Shown here: piece by piece, positions 9,931 to 22,960 of the stretch
Layout of the letters: each line of letters starts with the position of its first letter
Numbering within the stretch: the stretch's first letter is position 1
Translations under genes and position numbers: made by a program
The notes under the pieces: generated by a model
What the model was told of the DNA's origin: nothing
The model's input: the letters and a program-made list of their open reading frames with translations, nothing else
The model's database searches: none
Origin: Cardinalis cardinalis
Taxonomy: Eukaryota > Chordata > Aves > Passeriformes > Cardinalidae
Assembly (NCBI GenBank): GCA_014549065.1
Contig: JACDOX010000034.1
Span: forward strand, 1,929,904-1,993,903
Direction of reading: 5' to 3'
DNA length: 64,000 nucleotides

Positions 9931-12900
9931 CCTCCTTTTGCTGCTTGTATCTGTCTTCCCAGATTCCAGCCNTGCCCCACTTACACAACCCTCTTCTAAA
10001 GCCCAGTAATGGTCGGATTCATCTGGCATATGGACAGACGGTTCTGTCACAACAATAACCAGGGCTGGAATTTTTTACTATTTTACCTCAGTGTCCTTGG
10101 CCCCAAATGGTGTTACTGACACGGTCACCTATTGGTCCTGTAGGTCTTGCCCAGCCCTACTCCACAAAGGCCCCCAATACCAATGATCTCAAGAGTTTGG
10201 GTGTTTCTCACACACCCAGTCTCCGCCACCTGCACAGACTAGATGTCCCATCTTGGCACTGACACTGCTGTCACCTTCTTGCTCTGGTTTTAGATGNGTT
10301 TAGCAATTTGTCCTGTCATATCCACGAGCTACAATTAACCCCTTAGCATGACTTTTGTGAGTGCTTAATGAATTGTCTTTCCATCTATGAATTTCAGGGG
10401 CAGCTGCTGAAAAAATCNGTGGAATTGTACTTAAGGAGCAACCCTGGAAGTCTGGACAAAGAAATGAAGGTACTACNGACAAATTCAAAGAAAAAGTTTC
10501 AATACAAAGTCTTGTCTCTGAAAATGTACTGAATGAAAGGTTTTCCCCTGAGTGCATACTACCTTGAAAAGCCTGGGTATTTTTAACCTGACCTTCACAA
10601 ATAGGCAAATATGNTGATGAGGGTTCAGTGAAAAATTATTTTGGCTTATTTTCCACCTCTTTATCTTCTAGATGTTTAATCCAAGCAACAAAAAGTAGTA
10701 ATAGAACATGTGAGATTTATGAAGTCAACTATGTTTGTGCNTGCATTTTACATAGAGAAGNACCCAAGTAGAGAGTCTGCAAATGGCATAACATTTGTGA
10801 GGCGTCTGGAAAAAGCTGTGTTCCCATGACTGCCAGAAGACCACAGTGTCCAGCTCTTGAAAAATGTGTAGACTACCAACTTGGACATGCTGGATGTCAC
10901 TGAAATCAGGAAGGCTCAGCTAAGGGGATTCTTCTTCAGCTCATTTCTGCAAGCACTCGCATTTTATGTGCCTTTGTTTTTTGATATGACAGATACTAAA
11001 TACACTCACTGGAAATCCTGACTCTTTAGTCTTTAGAAGCTACAAGAGNCTATGAGCTTGAGACTAGATCTGGACAAATGCAACCTGAATGGCTGTGACT
11101 AAGAAAATCAAAACAAATGAATTTGCAAAATTATTTTTCCTCAGGTATTCCAAATGTAACATCCTCATGAATAAGCCTAAAAATTCCCCAGGCAGAATAT
11201 TAGAACAAAAAAAAAAAGGTAACAGAGAAAATATAAAACAAAATTGAATATTTCACTGAAAGAAAGACAAGTAATTTGGTTAAACACAAGATGTTATTCA
11301 CCTACATTAGTTTTTAATTTCGGTGAAGAAAGAAAGTAAGAAAAAAAATCGCTTGGATTTGACCCAAAACACTGGTAAAGGGATAGTTTGAATAACACAC
11401 TGTATGGGAAAACACATTAGAGAGGATCAACGCTGCAGTACAAGTCTGGCTAGAAAGTGATTCTCAGACCATGCCCTAGGCTAGAGACCAGATATGAAAC
11501 CTACTTTTACAGTTCAATCAACCTTTTAACCCAATTTTATCCAGGAGCACCAAATCATGATACAGACCATGGGAAGAACTAATGTTAGGGATTAAATAAC
11601 ACACCCATAGTAGATGCCCATAATATATCCCTAAGTGTCCAGAAACTGTATTAGTGGAATTTTTCTATTTCTAAAGAAAGTATAGCAAAGCATGGAGAAT
11701 GAGAAGGGTGAATAACATAGCACTTTTCAGTGTATCAGAAAGTGGGGGTTTTTTTATGCTAAAAGTACATTATTTTCCTTAAATACTTTCACAATTATCA
11801 GATTGCTATAATGCATAACACTCAGCTGAAATCCCAGTTTAATTACCACTTTTATGTTTAAATTTGATTCTTTTTCCATAAAATACTGTGAGGCCTCCTG
11901 GTTGTATTTAATATCCTCACTCCGATGCTCTGCATGTACCCTGAGCAATGCTCACACGAAGCAATGCTGAGTTATACTTTCCAAATGCCACCTCATTTCA
12001 TGCAAAGGAAATTAGATTCCTTTTTTAATTTAATCTCGGTTCTATTTAATTAAAGTCTTAAGAATTGTTTTGTTTTTGAAAAAAATGTTTAATAGAAGCT
12101 TTTGGATAAATCATTCACTATGAGTTTGAATTTCATACAAAATATTCTAGGCTATGAATAAATTTCTAAGTGCTGGCAGGACCAAAATGCTAAAGAGCTG
12201 GGTGACAGGGATGACAAAGAGCTTCCTTATTTTTGCCTTGGAAGAGCTGTAAAAGGAAAGAGTTTGTGATTCTTCTCTGGTATCTTTGCTATTCATCTTG
12301 TGTGCATGGTTTTGGAGAGAAAGACTAATGGAAGAACTGTAAATGCTTCTTATTCCTCTTCCATATTTTTTTTTCATTTGCACTATTCCTGAATAATTTT
12401 CCTTCCTTTAGACTAGTTAAATAAGAGTATTTGATCTAGAAACCTAGCTGAGGACGCTGTGATGCTGAGAAGCTTTATGGAAATGATTCCTGACTGCAGG
12501 CATCTCTGAATCAGAAGCATTCAACTTGAGAGACTGAGAGCAGCAAAATCTGCAGAGCNCTCCAGCTCTGAGGATCTGCTTCATTAGCACCCATTTTTAA
12601 GGCATCACAATGGAGCAGCCAGCTACTCTGGGGATGCTAGCTGGGTGTCAAACACCTCTGCAGGCATTTTCAAGCTGNGATAACTGATCACTCAATAAGC
12701 CTGCTTTAAAGAACTCCTGCTCTGCAGGTTGAAACATCTGGGGAAAAGAAATGTAGAGGATCAGGAGAAACTCACAGGGAAGGAGGGAGTGGAGAAGAGA
12801 GATAAGATATTTCTCATCAAAAACATTTCACAAAATTAAACCCAAAGGCATAATGTGCATAGTGCNTTTCTCCTTAAACAGAAGAGCATTGATACACAGA

Positions 12901-15900
12901 AAGGTAGGAAAGTACAAAGAGGATTACAAAATTGGATTCACTAGGCTAAAAAAGAGACACAGACTTAAGTCACTGAGGAGTACAGTTAGGTCTGGAAGAA
13001 GTAAATGCAGACAGTTCCCTGCTTTGGAGACAGAATTTGGCTTCCAGAGCAATGCTTACATCCATTCTGAATGGAAAAAGCATCCTAATCATCCTGTATC
13101 TGAGGAATTGGAAGGAATATCAAATCAGGGCTTGAACTCCAGGACACATTCTGCATATCATATTTGCAGCTCATGCATATTCTACTCAGTCTCCGGGTGC
13201 TTCCAGTGGGGGTTTTGCTGCTAACAACCCTTCTCAAACTGTTCTCTGCTTTTTCAGTCTTTGTTTTCAGTATTATTTAGTTTTCATCTCACTGCTTTAC
13301 TTGGCGATATATGAATGCACTAGAAGTCCACTCAGGAATATAGTACACTTGGTCTCCTTGACCCTGCAACCTGGCTTCCCATTTTCTGAATGCCTCCTCC
13401 AGCTCCTGCCTGCCCTGAGGGACAGCCCATGCCCATGGGTGTTAGGCACAGGCCAGACATGCTGCCTTGTTTGCAGGGATCTGGAACCAGCGCTGCTCTC
13501 AGCCACTCTCAAGCTGCTCATCAGCCCTCTCCTCACCTTGCAGCAAGATAAATGCATGTACAGCTACTCCATCAGCTCATCTTGTCAGAAAGGTGTTTTA
13601 TAAACATGGGCAACAGTGTTTAAGGTAAATCAGGTTATTTTGGCAGAAACCACTTCCGGAGCAGTGAAACAAGAAGACACCAACCCCCTGTTGGGAGGCT
13701 GGGGAAGGCAATCAGGGGCAGCAGGGGGCTGGCTAAGAAACGTCACNTCTTCTACCCTGTGTAACTTGCAACTGCTCCTTATATTTGACCTTAAACACAT
13801 GAAAAAAATACACATAGGTCACTGCATGTCCAATGTTTTAAAATATATTTATCTAGTTTCTTTGCTTGCCTTGATTCCAATAAGTAAAACATAAAAAGTA
13901 TTTCTTTTTTCTTTTTAATACATGTTTTAGACTGCAAGATTTTTGAAATAACAAACTTTCTAGTTTGGCCTTGAAGAAGTCTTCATGCAGTGCCACTCTT
14001 TACTGCACCAGGACCTGTAGGCAATACTGTACTACAAACAATAAACACTATTACCATCTTGAAATTTCTTAGTTGCACTGANGCATTCTTCAGCACTCTA
14101 ATAGTTTGTTTCAGTCTGAAGAGATTTTCCATACAGCATGTTCCAAGCAGCAGAATTGGATATGGAAAAATCTGTTGAGAGGACCTGCTGAGCCCAAACT
14201 CTGTTTAAAATTGAACAATCACACAAGTGAGATTCACATTACAGTGCTTTTTAACTTGGACAAATTGTATGTTCCCTGGAAGAGCTTCCGCAGCATGAAA
14301 ACCTTGCATTGCAGCTTAGCAATTAAGTTTACCCCCATGCAAACCATCAAAGCCTTGTTATATTNAGTAGCCAGGGTCAGAATTGGAAAACAAACAGAAT
14401 GAAAGACNTTTATTAAATTATGAACCCCTTTGGAAGAAAAAAAGAGAAACCCTATTCTAAACATAATGTCATCCAGTTAGAAAACATCATAAATAAATAA
14501 AGCGACAGCATCAGCTTCCTAGGAAGTTCACTTACAAACACAATCCCTTCAAAATCCAATTTTGCTTTTTGTTTTTAACGTTATCATTACCTAAGCTTGA
14601 AATTGATACATTTTTTATTCATCTGACATCCCACTTGCAGTTATTCCTTCGAGAATCTTCTACAGTTACCAAAGCATGCCCTGAAAAAGCATGGCCTACC
14701 ACAATGATAAATATAAAATCCTTTAATTTCTAGGATGCATTCTATTTTTCTTGAAACTAATTTTTATTTCAAACTATGTAAATGTAGCTGTTTTAGTGAC
14801 TTTCTTGCCATCATTTGCTTGTTTATGATACTCTGTTTCACCATCTTGCTGTATATTTTAGCTATATTTTTTTGTTAAGCCTTTGATTTTATTGGGCTAA
14901 TGGTCTATGGAGAACCATGCACTAATGATAACATTAAAATATTCACAAATACTGTCACAAAACCTTATAAAACATACTTAATGGCTAGGTGTGACCTTCA
15001 AATATGTTTTGTATTAGTTCACCAATACTGAATACCTCTGACATTTCTAACCCTTTGCCACTGTAATTGAAAGGCCGACACATTCAAAATCTTTGGAAAA
15101 AATCTTTCCACACACACTCTCAATGCATACACAATGCACAGAGGGTGACAAAATAAACCCTTTATTATTTGCTTATGAAAATAATTCAAAAAGCAGTATT
15201 TTCATCAACATCCAAACATTTGGAAAGTGAATTTGGTTGTGTGAGTTTTTTTTAAATAAAAAGCTATTTTTTCTCATTTTTTAATTCCAAATATTTTGCA
15301 GAATAAAAAACTGTGAGCTCCCAGTGGTTGTTATGTGCCATGGCAGCTGAAGCTTGGTTCTCTGGAATGGTTTCTAGACCATGGTTCCAGAGGGTTCGCT
15401 TAATGATCAGAATTTATTCCCTTCAGTTACAACATATAATAAACTGTATGCAAGACAAATTAAGTGCTTTGTACTGCCACATTTGGGATGGATTCTAGTC
15501 CCTCAGCATGCAAGCCCTTGTGACCACAGTGAGGTGAAGAGCTGAAGGGGCTGTGGGCGGGAAGAGGCTTGCCCTGCTCTCCCAGGCACAAGGACCATCG
15601 TGTTCCCAGAGCAGGAAAGGAAAATTCTGCCCCTCCGTGCCTGGCAGNGGTTTTGTACAGCCTCCAGGGTGCTCTTTCACTTGCACACCCANGGTGCAGG
15701 CCCAGGCTTCTGGTCAATCCTTCTGACCATGGGAGGACCAGGAAATGGAGAAAATGTAGTCTGTGAAAAAACATGAATGGACCCAGTACTGGTGTCACTG
15801 GTGATTAACTGCAGTCAAAACAGTAAATGAACCTACTAATTGCTTCTCTTCCCAGGCCATAATTTTAAACACAACACTAACCAAAGCCATGGACCAGGCA

Positions 15901-18900
15901 AGCGGGTGATAAATGCATATAATATATATAATATACATATGGGCTAGAAACACACAGCAATATTTTTTGCACTCAATTTTCCAATTNTGTGTTTACATTG
16001 CTTAGTTCTGATCTTTGCTCATATTCTGACTAGTCCAATTTATTTCCATTTCAGCTCATGAAGAGGTTCTTTAGCCTGTGGTAAAATATAGTGCAAAAAA
16101 TATCAGTCTACTGAAATCTGGAACAACAAATTCCTTCCCAACAATCTGGCACATACCGATTCAAAAACCTACCCAGCTCCTTAAAACCAGTCTGGTTAAT
16201 AAAGGGCAACAAGATATGTTTTGAGAGGGTCAGATGACTGTCACATTTCCAGCCTTATGTTATCTTTCCTTATCAAGATGCAAACTTGTGGAAAAGACTG
16301 TGACTTCTGTTAAACATTTTTNTGCACTTGCAAGGTAGAAGAGAAANTCAAGGGTCTTTAAATGAAGATTTGTTGTCAAATTTTAACATAGTTTCATTTC
16401 AAGGTTTCCAGGGGGTAAAAATATGCCAGATGGATGGCAAGTGAGTATTTCTTCTAGGCACAGGGCAAGAATCAGCACCACAAAATAATTTGTGGAAGAA
16501 CTTTTCANCNTTTTCTGAGGCTCCCAGAAAATTGGCTGAAAATGCGTTCTGTAGTGTTGTAAGTCACACTCGATTTCCTGTGTGGCCTTCCCATACCTCC
16601 ATCTCAAACCCTACCGGTCTTATCTTTTCATGGAACTGTAGGGACTGCTGTCAAATATTCCCATTTCAAATGCAAGATTTTGATAATTCAATGTGCATTT
16701 CTAAGAAAGTATTGTCCTTTCAGGTTGCAGAATAGAAACAGGGCNTAATGATCATTTCCCTGCTACCCAGTCTGCTCTGAGAAGATATCCCTTGTGGCAT
16801 CTCTTACATTCTGAGCCTTCACAGGGATTTCATGGCCTGTGGGGCATAGTTCTTTGCCATGACTCCCACAACTTTTCCATCTTGTCTCCTGTTAAAGCTT
16901 CTTAGCTATTTTCTTAGCTTTTTTCTTAGCTTTTTCCCTCACTCACTGAGCACTACTTCTGGTATTAAAAGTGCTTGCAGCTGCTCTTTTCATGTTTGTG
17001 TTCCTATTCTTCTCTGGTCTGCTGCAATCTCCTCTGTGCTGCCAGTATGTAGGTCAGCATCACTTTTGCTCCAGCCGCTGTTAGCGAGTGATCTGGGCCT
17101 GAGTGTAAGTTCTGCTGATGAACTGGGTGTCTCCTTTGCCAAAAATTATTCTGCCTCTTATTAATTCTTCTTTTAACATTCAGTATATGCAATGTTCAGC
17201 AAAACTGTGATCTGCAGTAATAAAAGCTTCATCTGCTTGCCCTTGTTCTTGGCACCTCCTAGCAAATTTGGCCTTTTCATGTGTTACATTCTGCTTGTCT
17301 GTGACATCGACTTCAAAAGTCTCTTTTTTTCCTTTTTTTTNAATCTTTTTNTTCTTTCTTCAATGTGAGACTCAGACAAGCAACAGCAGCAGGAGTAGCC
17401 AGGGCAAATACCAAAAAATCGACATGGTATTCTTATACCTTTCTGAATGAACTCCTGAACTTTTCAGCTTCAGCAGTAGCTAAGTTGCCAAAATCAATAT
17501 TCTGCTTGTTCCTTTGTCTGCCCAGNAACCTGAAAGAAAACCCTCTGAAGGAGTGGCACTACAGCAGAAAGATAAAGCAGTAATGAGCTGAGAGGTGATG
17601 GTATGGTAATGGCTGGTTGCTTCTAATGATCTCTCTGTGTAGCAGTTTTAATATTCACCCACAGCAGATGTGGTAGATGACAGAGAGTTGGACAGCTGTG
17701 TGACATTAAGCCCTGCGTTTCAGCCCCTGCTGACACAGTGCCTTTTCACAAACACCTTTTGCCTTTTCTCCATCTTCTTCCCTTGCAAGAAAACTGTTAA
17801 TGGCAGCTACAAAAGGCAGTCACCTAAATGTGCATGTCATTGTGAAAGTTTGAATGGCTTCAAACTCCAGCAGGTTTTTTTACTACTGTAAGCATTGCTA
17901 TTTTTAGCTGCATATTAACTACTAAGAAATGCTGAACCTTTTTATCTTTCCATTTTTTTGTCTGTTTAGGTTTTTGTTTGTTTTGTTTTATTTTGTGGGA
18001 AGAAAATGCCTCCCATTTCATTAGAACCACAGGAAAAGAAAGCAAAGTGTGACTGTCAACTGTTCATAATGAGCTGTGTGGCATATTTCAGTCAAGTGTC
18101 AGAGACATTAAGAAATTAAGCCTTACAATATAGCTACAAGAAAGGATTTTTTTGGTAAGAATGCTTGCTACTTGTACTGNCAGTGTGATAGCATCATAAT
18201 TTTTTATGATAAATAACAGTACCAGCAATCATCATTGTCAGAAACACAATAAATCAAAACTGACTTATCTAAAAATGGGATTCCCCCCAGGATATGTAAT
18301 TTCAAGACTGCAGCCTTTACTGAAGAGGATTGTTTAGATTTTTCTGCAAAATCCTCAGGTTTACAGTATTTTTCACAACCTTGTGCTTGGTAAGCCCTCC
18401 ATCAACCATTGTGTCTTTCCTTTCCAGTCATTTTTCATGTTGTCTGTATGAAGTGATAGCAATTTCTGCATGTCTTTCAGAGATGAGAAGCAATGATCAG
18501 CCAAAGACAGAGCATCACATTCTGTGTTTCACTGTCTGGAGCAAGGAGACAGCCCAAGACACGTGAACACATAAAAAACCTACGTGGTGGGCTTGTTTCT
18601 GGTTTTTTTCTCTCTTTTGTGTACTATGTAGCTCTCAGGGTGATTTCCATGTATATTTAGCATAAAAAGTGTGGTNGTCTGTTTCTTCTAACATCGTGAA
18701 ATTCAAAGAGATAAGGCTGGAACACTTGAGAGCCTGACATTAAATAAACATGGCCCCTGGATAAATAGTTAGTACTTCAGAAAATGAGGCCACATACTTA
18801 AGTGCTAAGTCTGGGTTTATGTGTCTCTCTCTATAAACAGCCAGGCTTGAGCATTTAGCCCAGTGCATAAACCCCCAGGTAATTAAACTGGACAGTGTAT

Positions 18901-21301
18901 CTGTGCTTCACTGGTACAAGAACAAGGGCAACTGAAAACTCTAGGAGTGATTTGCAATGGGAAAAATAGGAGATATGTCTTCAGATAACCAGTTTGTCTT
19001 CAAACATGTTAGAGGGGAAGTCAAGATTTTTTGNGACTTCTGAAGTCCATCTTGGTTTTCAGTTGGAAAGATGTATGAAGATCTAAAATTTCAAGCCAAA
19101 TATTTCTAAAAATGTAGCTTTGGATGAAGCAAAGCTNTTTATTTTGATCAAAATATAAATTACTGATTTCAATTTTTATCGCAGTATGTGCATAAAATAG
19201 AATATGATAACAACATTTTAGGCCATTTGGAAATCAGGAAATTAACTTGAAAACTATTTCTTTTTGCAGAGAATTTTCCCATTATTGAATNAGGATTTTC
19301 AGTGGAAAATGTCCCTCAAAAAACTGTTTGACCATGACTGCATGAGATCCAACACCAAGCAGGAAACTGAAGCCCTCATATCCAAGACCAGGTGCTGTAC
19401 CACGAGAGTTGTACCTTCCACCGTGCTACTGAGAGGACACACACAAAACTACAGCCATGATCCAGCAATGAACTAGCAAGGACTTTAACCCTACCANTGC
19501 AGTTGAAAGCAATTAGGAACAGCCCAGACAGAGAAACTTCTGCTACTTGAAACCAGGCACAAAAATAACTTGAAGAGTTAAGCCGTAAATTAAAACTGAT
19601 AGTGGTTGTATAGGTCTGAAATTAATTATTGCACAACTTCTTCTGTAACATAATCCAAAGTATATTTTAATTGGATTCTAATGTTTTCTTTTTTAAGGAG
19701 ACAGCTGGAGTTCCATCTGGCGTCATTTCTCACAACACAATCTATTTTGTACTATAATACCTCCAATATGGTAATTACTATTGTTGGTTGTAAAAAACCG
19801 TAAAGTTTCAGTCTGGACAATTTCATCTGGCCTTGCAATAAAGCTGACTCCACTTTCAGTTGCTGTTGCTCAGCATATTAAAAATTATNCACCACCGAAA
19901 GCAGCAATAAATAGCCAGACAAAAATATATAATTGTCTGGTATTTGAGCATATCCCTTAAAANCAGCCAATTCAAATGCAAAAAAGCATTCATTAAAAAT
20001 AGAAATATTGTATTGAAATCCACTATTGGCTTTCTTAGTAGCAAAATCCAAATTCACTGCTTATGATATTGTTTTCCAAAAGGAACAGCTGCATTTAGAT
20101 CATGAGAAAGACAACTACTGAATAAAAGAATACTGAGTATGTTACCTATTCTAGCAGTATGCCTCCAGCCTTGCACACCAACTCCAAAGCAATGCNCTCC
20201 ACCACAGCCAGCCTACTAAAGGTTTTTAGGACCACTGTTGGTGTGACATGCAGAAGCTGTCCAACCTCAGGAAATCATCAGTCTGAAGGGCAGAAGGAAG
20301 TTTAATGTCCTGGAAGTTACTTCCTGTCTCTGTTTAATCTAAAAAGACTGCAGGGTTGCTTTCCCAGCACACTGAAGTGCTTGGAGACAAAGTCACATCC
20401 ATTAGGCCTAGCTGGACAGACAAATTGGATGTAATAGGAGTGTTTGAGACCTCTTGTGCTGAGACAGATAATGTTGATGACAGACTAAAGGCACAAAGGG
20501 GCTGANCTGATCTGGACCAGCCAGGACGTGCAGGTAGTGACAACAAAAAANCATATTTTAAGCATCACTTGCAAGCAGGAGTAGTTCCCAGTGCAAAACA
20601 TGTACACGTGCCATGTGTGCACAGTGCAACTGGTCCTTTTGCTGTTTTAATAATCAAACACAGAGAATAATTTTTTCAAAGGGCAGCTGTGCTGTGAATT
20701 CATGTTCTGTACCTAGAGGATGAAGGCTACAGAAAATGGCAGACTGTTTCCTCCATGCCCCTCTCAAACCATCTCCAATATCAGGCACATGGGGCAAATC
20801 AGGCAGTAAAGCCATAGGGAGCAGAACTCACTATGAGACTTCCACTTGTGCTTCACTGGGGCAGCACCTTTCCAGTGAGACTGCAGCTAGTCTGTAGGGA
20901 AGAGAGGGCAGTGCCAACCCCTTCCTGGTGCAACAGGAGGTCAGGATCTGTCCAGCTCCCTCTGATCCAGCTTGGCTGGTTGTTCATTGCCCATTTCNGT
21001 AGCAAAAGGGTCCATAGATAAATGCTCACATAACCTTTGTTTCACATAATATTTGCAAGGGAATGTCTGGAGAGCTGAGCACTGGAGCTTAACCTGTGTA
21101 CTGTGCTTTAAGAGGTCTGCAGACGGATGAGCAGCGAAATTTGTTGTTTTCTTCATCCCTTTGCTGGCTCNATTTGAGAAAATAAAAATTAGACTGTCTA
21201 TATCCTACTAAGGTCCACAAAATTACATTCCCAGAGATTACTGTCTCTACAACCTCAGCAACCACGATGGCTTTAAAAGATAAGCCAGCTTGATATTTAG
21301 A
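9931..21301. other. long intergenic stretch, AT-rich, no recognised gene
   Basis: About 11.4 kb without an exon, RNA gene or confident transposon copy. Open frames stay at or below about 123 codons and none resembles a known protein. Noted inside: an imperfect AT repeat at 15,915-15,940, a triplicated TTCTTAGCT unit at about 16,898-16,937, and GC-richer patches at about 13,390-13,530 and 15,490-15,740. Single ambiguous bases are frequent, about three per kilobase. Confidence 0.55.
15915..15940. repeat. short (TA)n-type repeat
   Basis: CATATAATATATATAATATACATAT, an imperfect AT dinucleotide tract of about 26 bases with no associated gene. Confidence 0.7.
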
Positions 21302-21347
21302 TTTTCCCGCCTAAGGCAGGATTTATTAATTTTCCTGCCTAAGGCAG
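21302..21347. repeat. 18-bp direct repeat with palindromic core
   Basis: TTTTCCCGCCTAAGGCAG at 21,302-21,319 recurs with one mismatch as TTTTCCTGCCTAAGGCAG at 21,330-21,347, 28 bases apart. Each copy contains the self-complementary GCCTAAGGC. It may be a two-unit minisatellite seed or paired protein-binding sites. There is no gene nearby to support a role. Confidence 0.75.
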
Positions 21348-21476
21348 TTTGGGGCTAAGTGTATATATTTTCAGGCTTTATGTGTTGAATGCTTTGTGAG
21401 TGCTTTGGGAGGTTTTTTCATTAATTTTTGAAATAAGTCAGTTACCACTTTGAAAAAACCCAGGAATTTGGTGGGA

Positions 21477-21713
21477 GGAAGGAAGGAAGGAAGGAAGGAA
21501 GGAAGGAAGGAAGGAAGGAAGGAAGGAAGGAAGGAAGGAAGGAAGGAAGGAAGGAAGGAAGGAAGGNNNNNNNNNNNNNNNNNNNNNNNNNNNNNNNNNN
21601 NNNNNNNNNNNNNNNNNNNNNNNNNNGGAAGGAAGGAAGGAAGGAAGGAAGGAAGGAAGGAAGGAAGGAAGGAAGGAAGGAAGGAAGGAAGGAAGGAAGG
21701 AAGGAAGGAAGGA
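21477..21713. repeat. (GGAA)n microsatellite interrupted by a 60-N gap
   Basis: Perfect GGAA units run from 21,477 to 21,566 (90 bases), then 60 Ns, then perfect units from 21,627 to about 21,713, ending in GGATGG. The units are in different phase on the two sides of the gap. The open frames that cross it on both strands (GRKE or LPSF repeats) are artefacts of the repeat. GGAA repeats can bind ETS-family factors in other genomes, but nothing here shows use as an enhancer. Confidence 0.97.
21567..21626. other. assembly gap of 60 Ns
   Basis: An uninterrupted run of 60 N inside the GGAA microsatellite. The gap is probably unresolved repeat copies. Its stated length conflicts with the repeat phase on either side, so it should not be read as a measured size. 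Confidence 0.95.
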
Positions 21714-22499
21714 TGGATTTTGGGATTCATGGGATTCTCCTCTCGTTTATAGGAGTTTCACATTCATGTTAATGTTTGATTTCAGTGATTGAACACTGCT
21801 ATGAAAGGAGAACTGCTCAAAACCCAGGAGAACAGTGTTTCCAATCAGAGCAACTGGTACTTAAGCCCAGAGTGCAAACATTAATGAAGATATGTTTGCA
21901 GAGCAGCTATGGACCCAGATAGATTCTCAATGAAAAGTAAATCAGAGTCAGTATATTTAACAAATTTATGCTCTTTACTGATGCCATTTGGACTAAGTTC
22001 TTGTAGTGAGTTAAGAGATTAAGGGACAGATTCAGGGGGGTGTGAAGTGCTGCTTTCAGCAAATAGTTGAGTTTCTGAGCAAATAATCCACTGTGAAGCA
22101 CTGCCTTACTGCAGTCCTCACCTCAGNGGCTAATACACTCTAGCCTGTAATTACCTAGAGATGTCTATCCAGTTTGGAAGCATTCTGTTGGAGAGGAAAA
22201 CATTCAATCCTACCTAGTATCCTGTTGGTCAGGTCATCACGAGTGAGCACACGGTGCAATCCNGCAGGCAGCATTTTGCCTTTCTGGGAAACTGGTTGTA
22301 CTCTGTATAAAAGGTCCATTAATGGAATACACATGGGTTCAGTTTCAGCAGGGCCTGCTTTCCTATGTGAAAGGTGTTGGTGTTTCTAGAAACCAGAACA
22401 CACTGTCCTTCTCTTCCCTGGAATTAAGAACTAGGTCATTTGAAGCAAACAGGATTATTTTCCATCATGCCAGATGAAGAGGCAATTCACTTCAAGAAC
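21714..22499. other. intergenic sequence, nothing recognised
   Basis: AT-rich sequence between the microsatellite and a plus-strand CR1 copy. No exon, RNA gene or named repeat was seen. Confidence 0.55.
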
Positions 22500-22745
22500 A
22501 TAATGGTTTTAAACTGACAGTAGGATTAGATGGACATTAGGAATAAATTCTTCACTGTGAGGGTGATGAGGCACTGGCTCAGGCTGCCCAGAGAAGCTGT
22601 GGACGCCCCATCCTGGGCAGCGTCCAAGGCCAGGTTGAATGGAGAAACGTGGTCTAGTGGAAGCTGTCCCTGCCCATGGCAGGGGGGTGGAACTGGATGG
22701 CCTTTAGGGTCCATCCCAACCCAAGATATCTTATGATTCTATGAT
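22500..22745 (+). mobile_element. CR1 3' end, comparatively well preserved
   Basis: The copy begins with the CR1 block AATGGTTTTAAACTGACAG and continues through GACATTAGGAATAAATTCTT, GGGTGATGAGGCACTGGCTC and CAGGCTGCCCAGAGAAGCTG. It then has CTGCCCATGGCAGGGGGGTG and ends in TCTTATGATTCTATGATAAC. The translated frame at 22,530-22,736 gives the last part of the CR1 ORF2 product (MDIRNKFFTVRVMRHWLRLP, where active copies read LDIRKNFFTERVVRHWNRLP), then frameshifts. It is the best-preserved CR1 piece in the window and so probably the youngest. It is 5'-truncated and inactive. Confidence 0.95.
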
Positions 22746-22754
22746 AACAAAGGA

Positions 22755-22960
22755 GCCCTTCTGTGTTAGACTCAAAGGTCCACACAGCCTTCTATCCTGT
22801 CCACTACAGTGACCAGGGGCAAAGAAAGGATGTAAGAAATAAGGCTGATAGAAAGTGAGATGATTTTGGTCTGATCCTCCTGAGCCAAGACTTCCTGACA
22901 GCAAAGAATTGAATTTCAGTCATTTCAAATGAAGTTTTATTGCTATTATTCAGAAAAAAT
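22755..22960. repeat. old L3/CR1-like amniote repeat relic
   Basis: GACTCAAAGGTCCACACAGC, then TTCTATCCTGTCCACTACAG, then TGACCAGGGGCAAAGAAAGG resembles a repeat common in reptile genomes (TCAAAGGTCCATCTAGCCCA, then GTATCCTGTCTCTGACAGTG, then GCCAGT). It starts directly beyond the plus-strand CR1 copy, so the CR1 seems to have landed next to or within it. The family name and the right boundary are uncertain. Confidence 0.5.

Noticed and set aside
21371..21752. Open frames of 119 and 100 codons across the GGAA array
   Set aside because: They encode only LPSF or GRKE repeats and cross 60 Ns; artefacts of the microsatellite.
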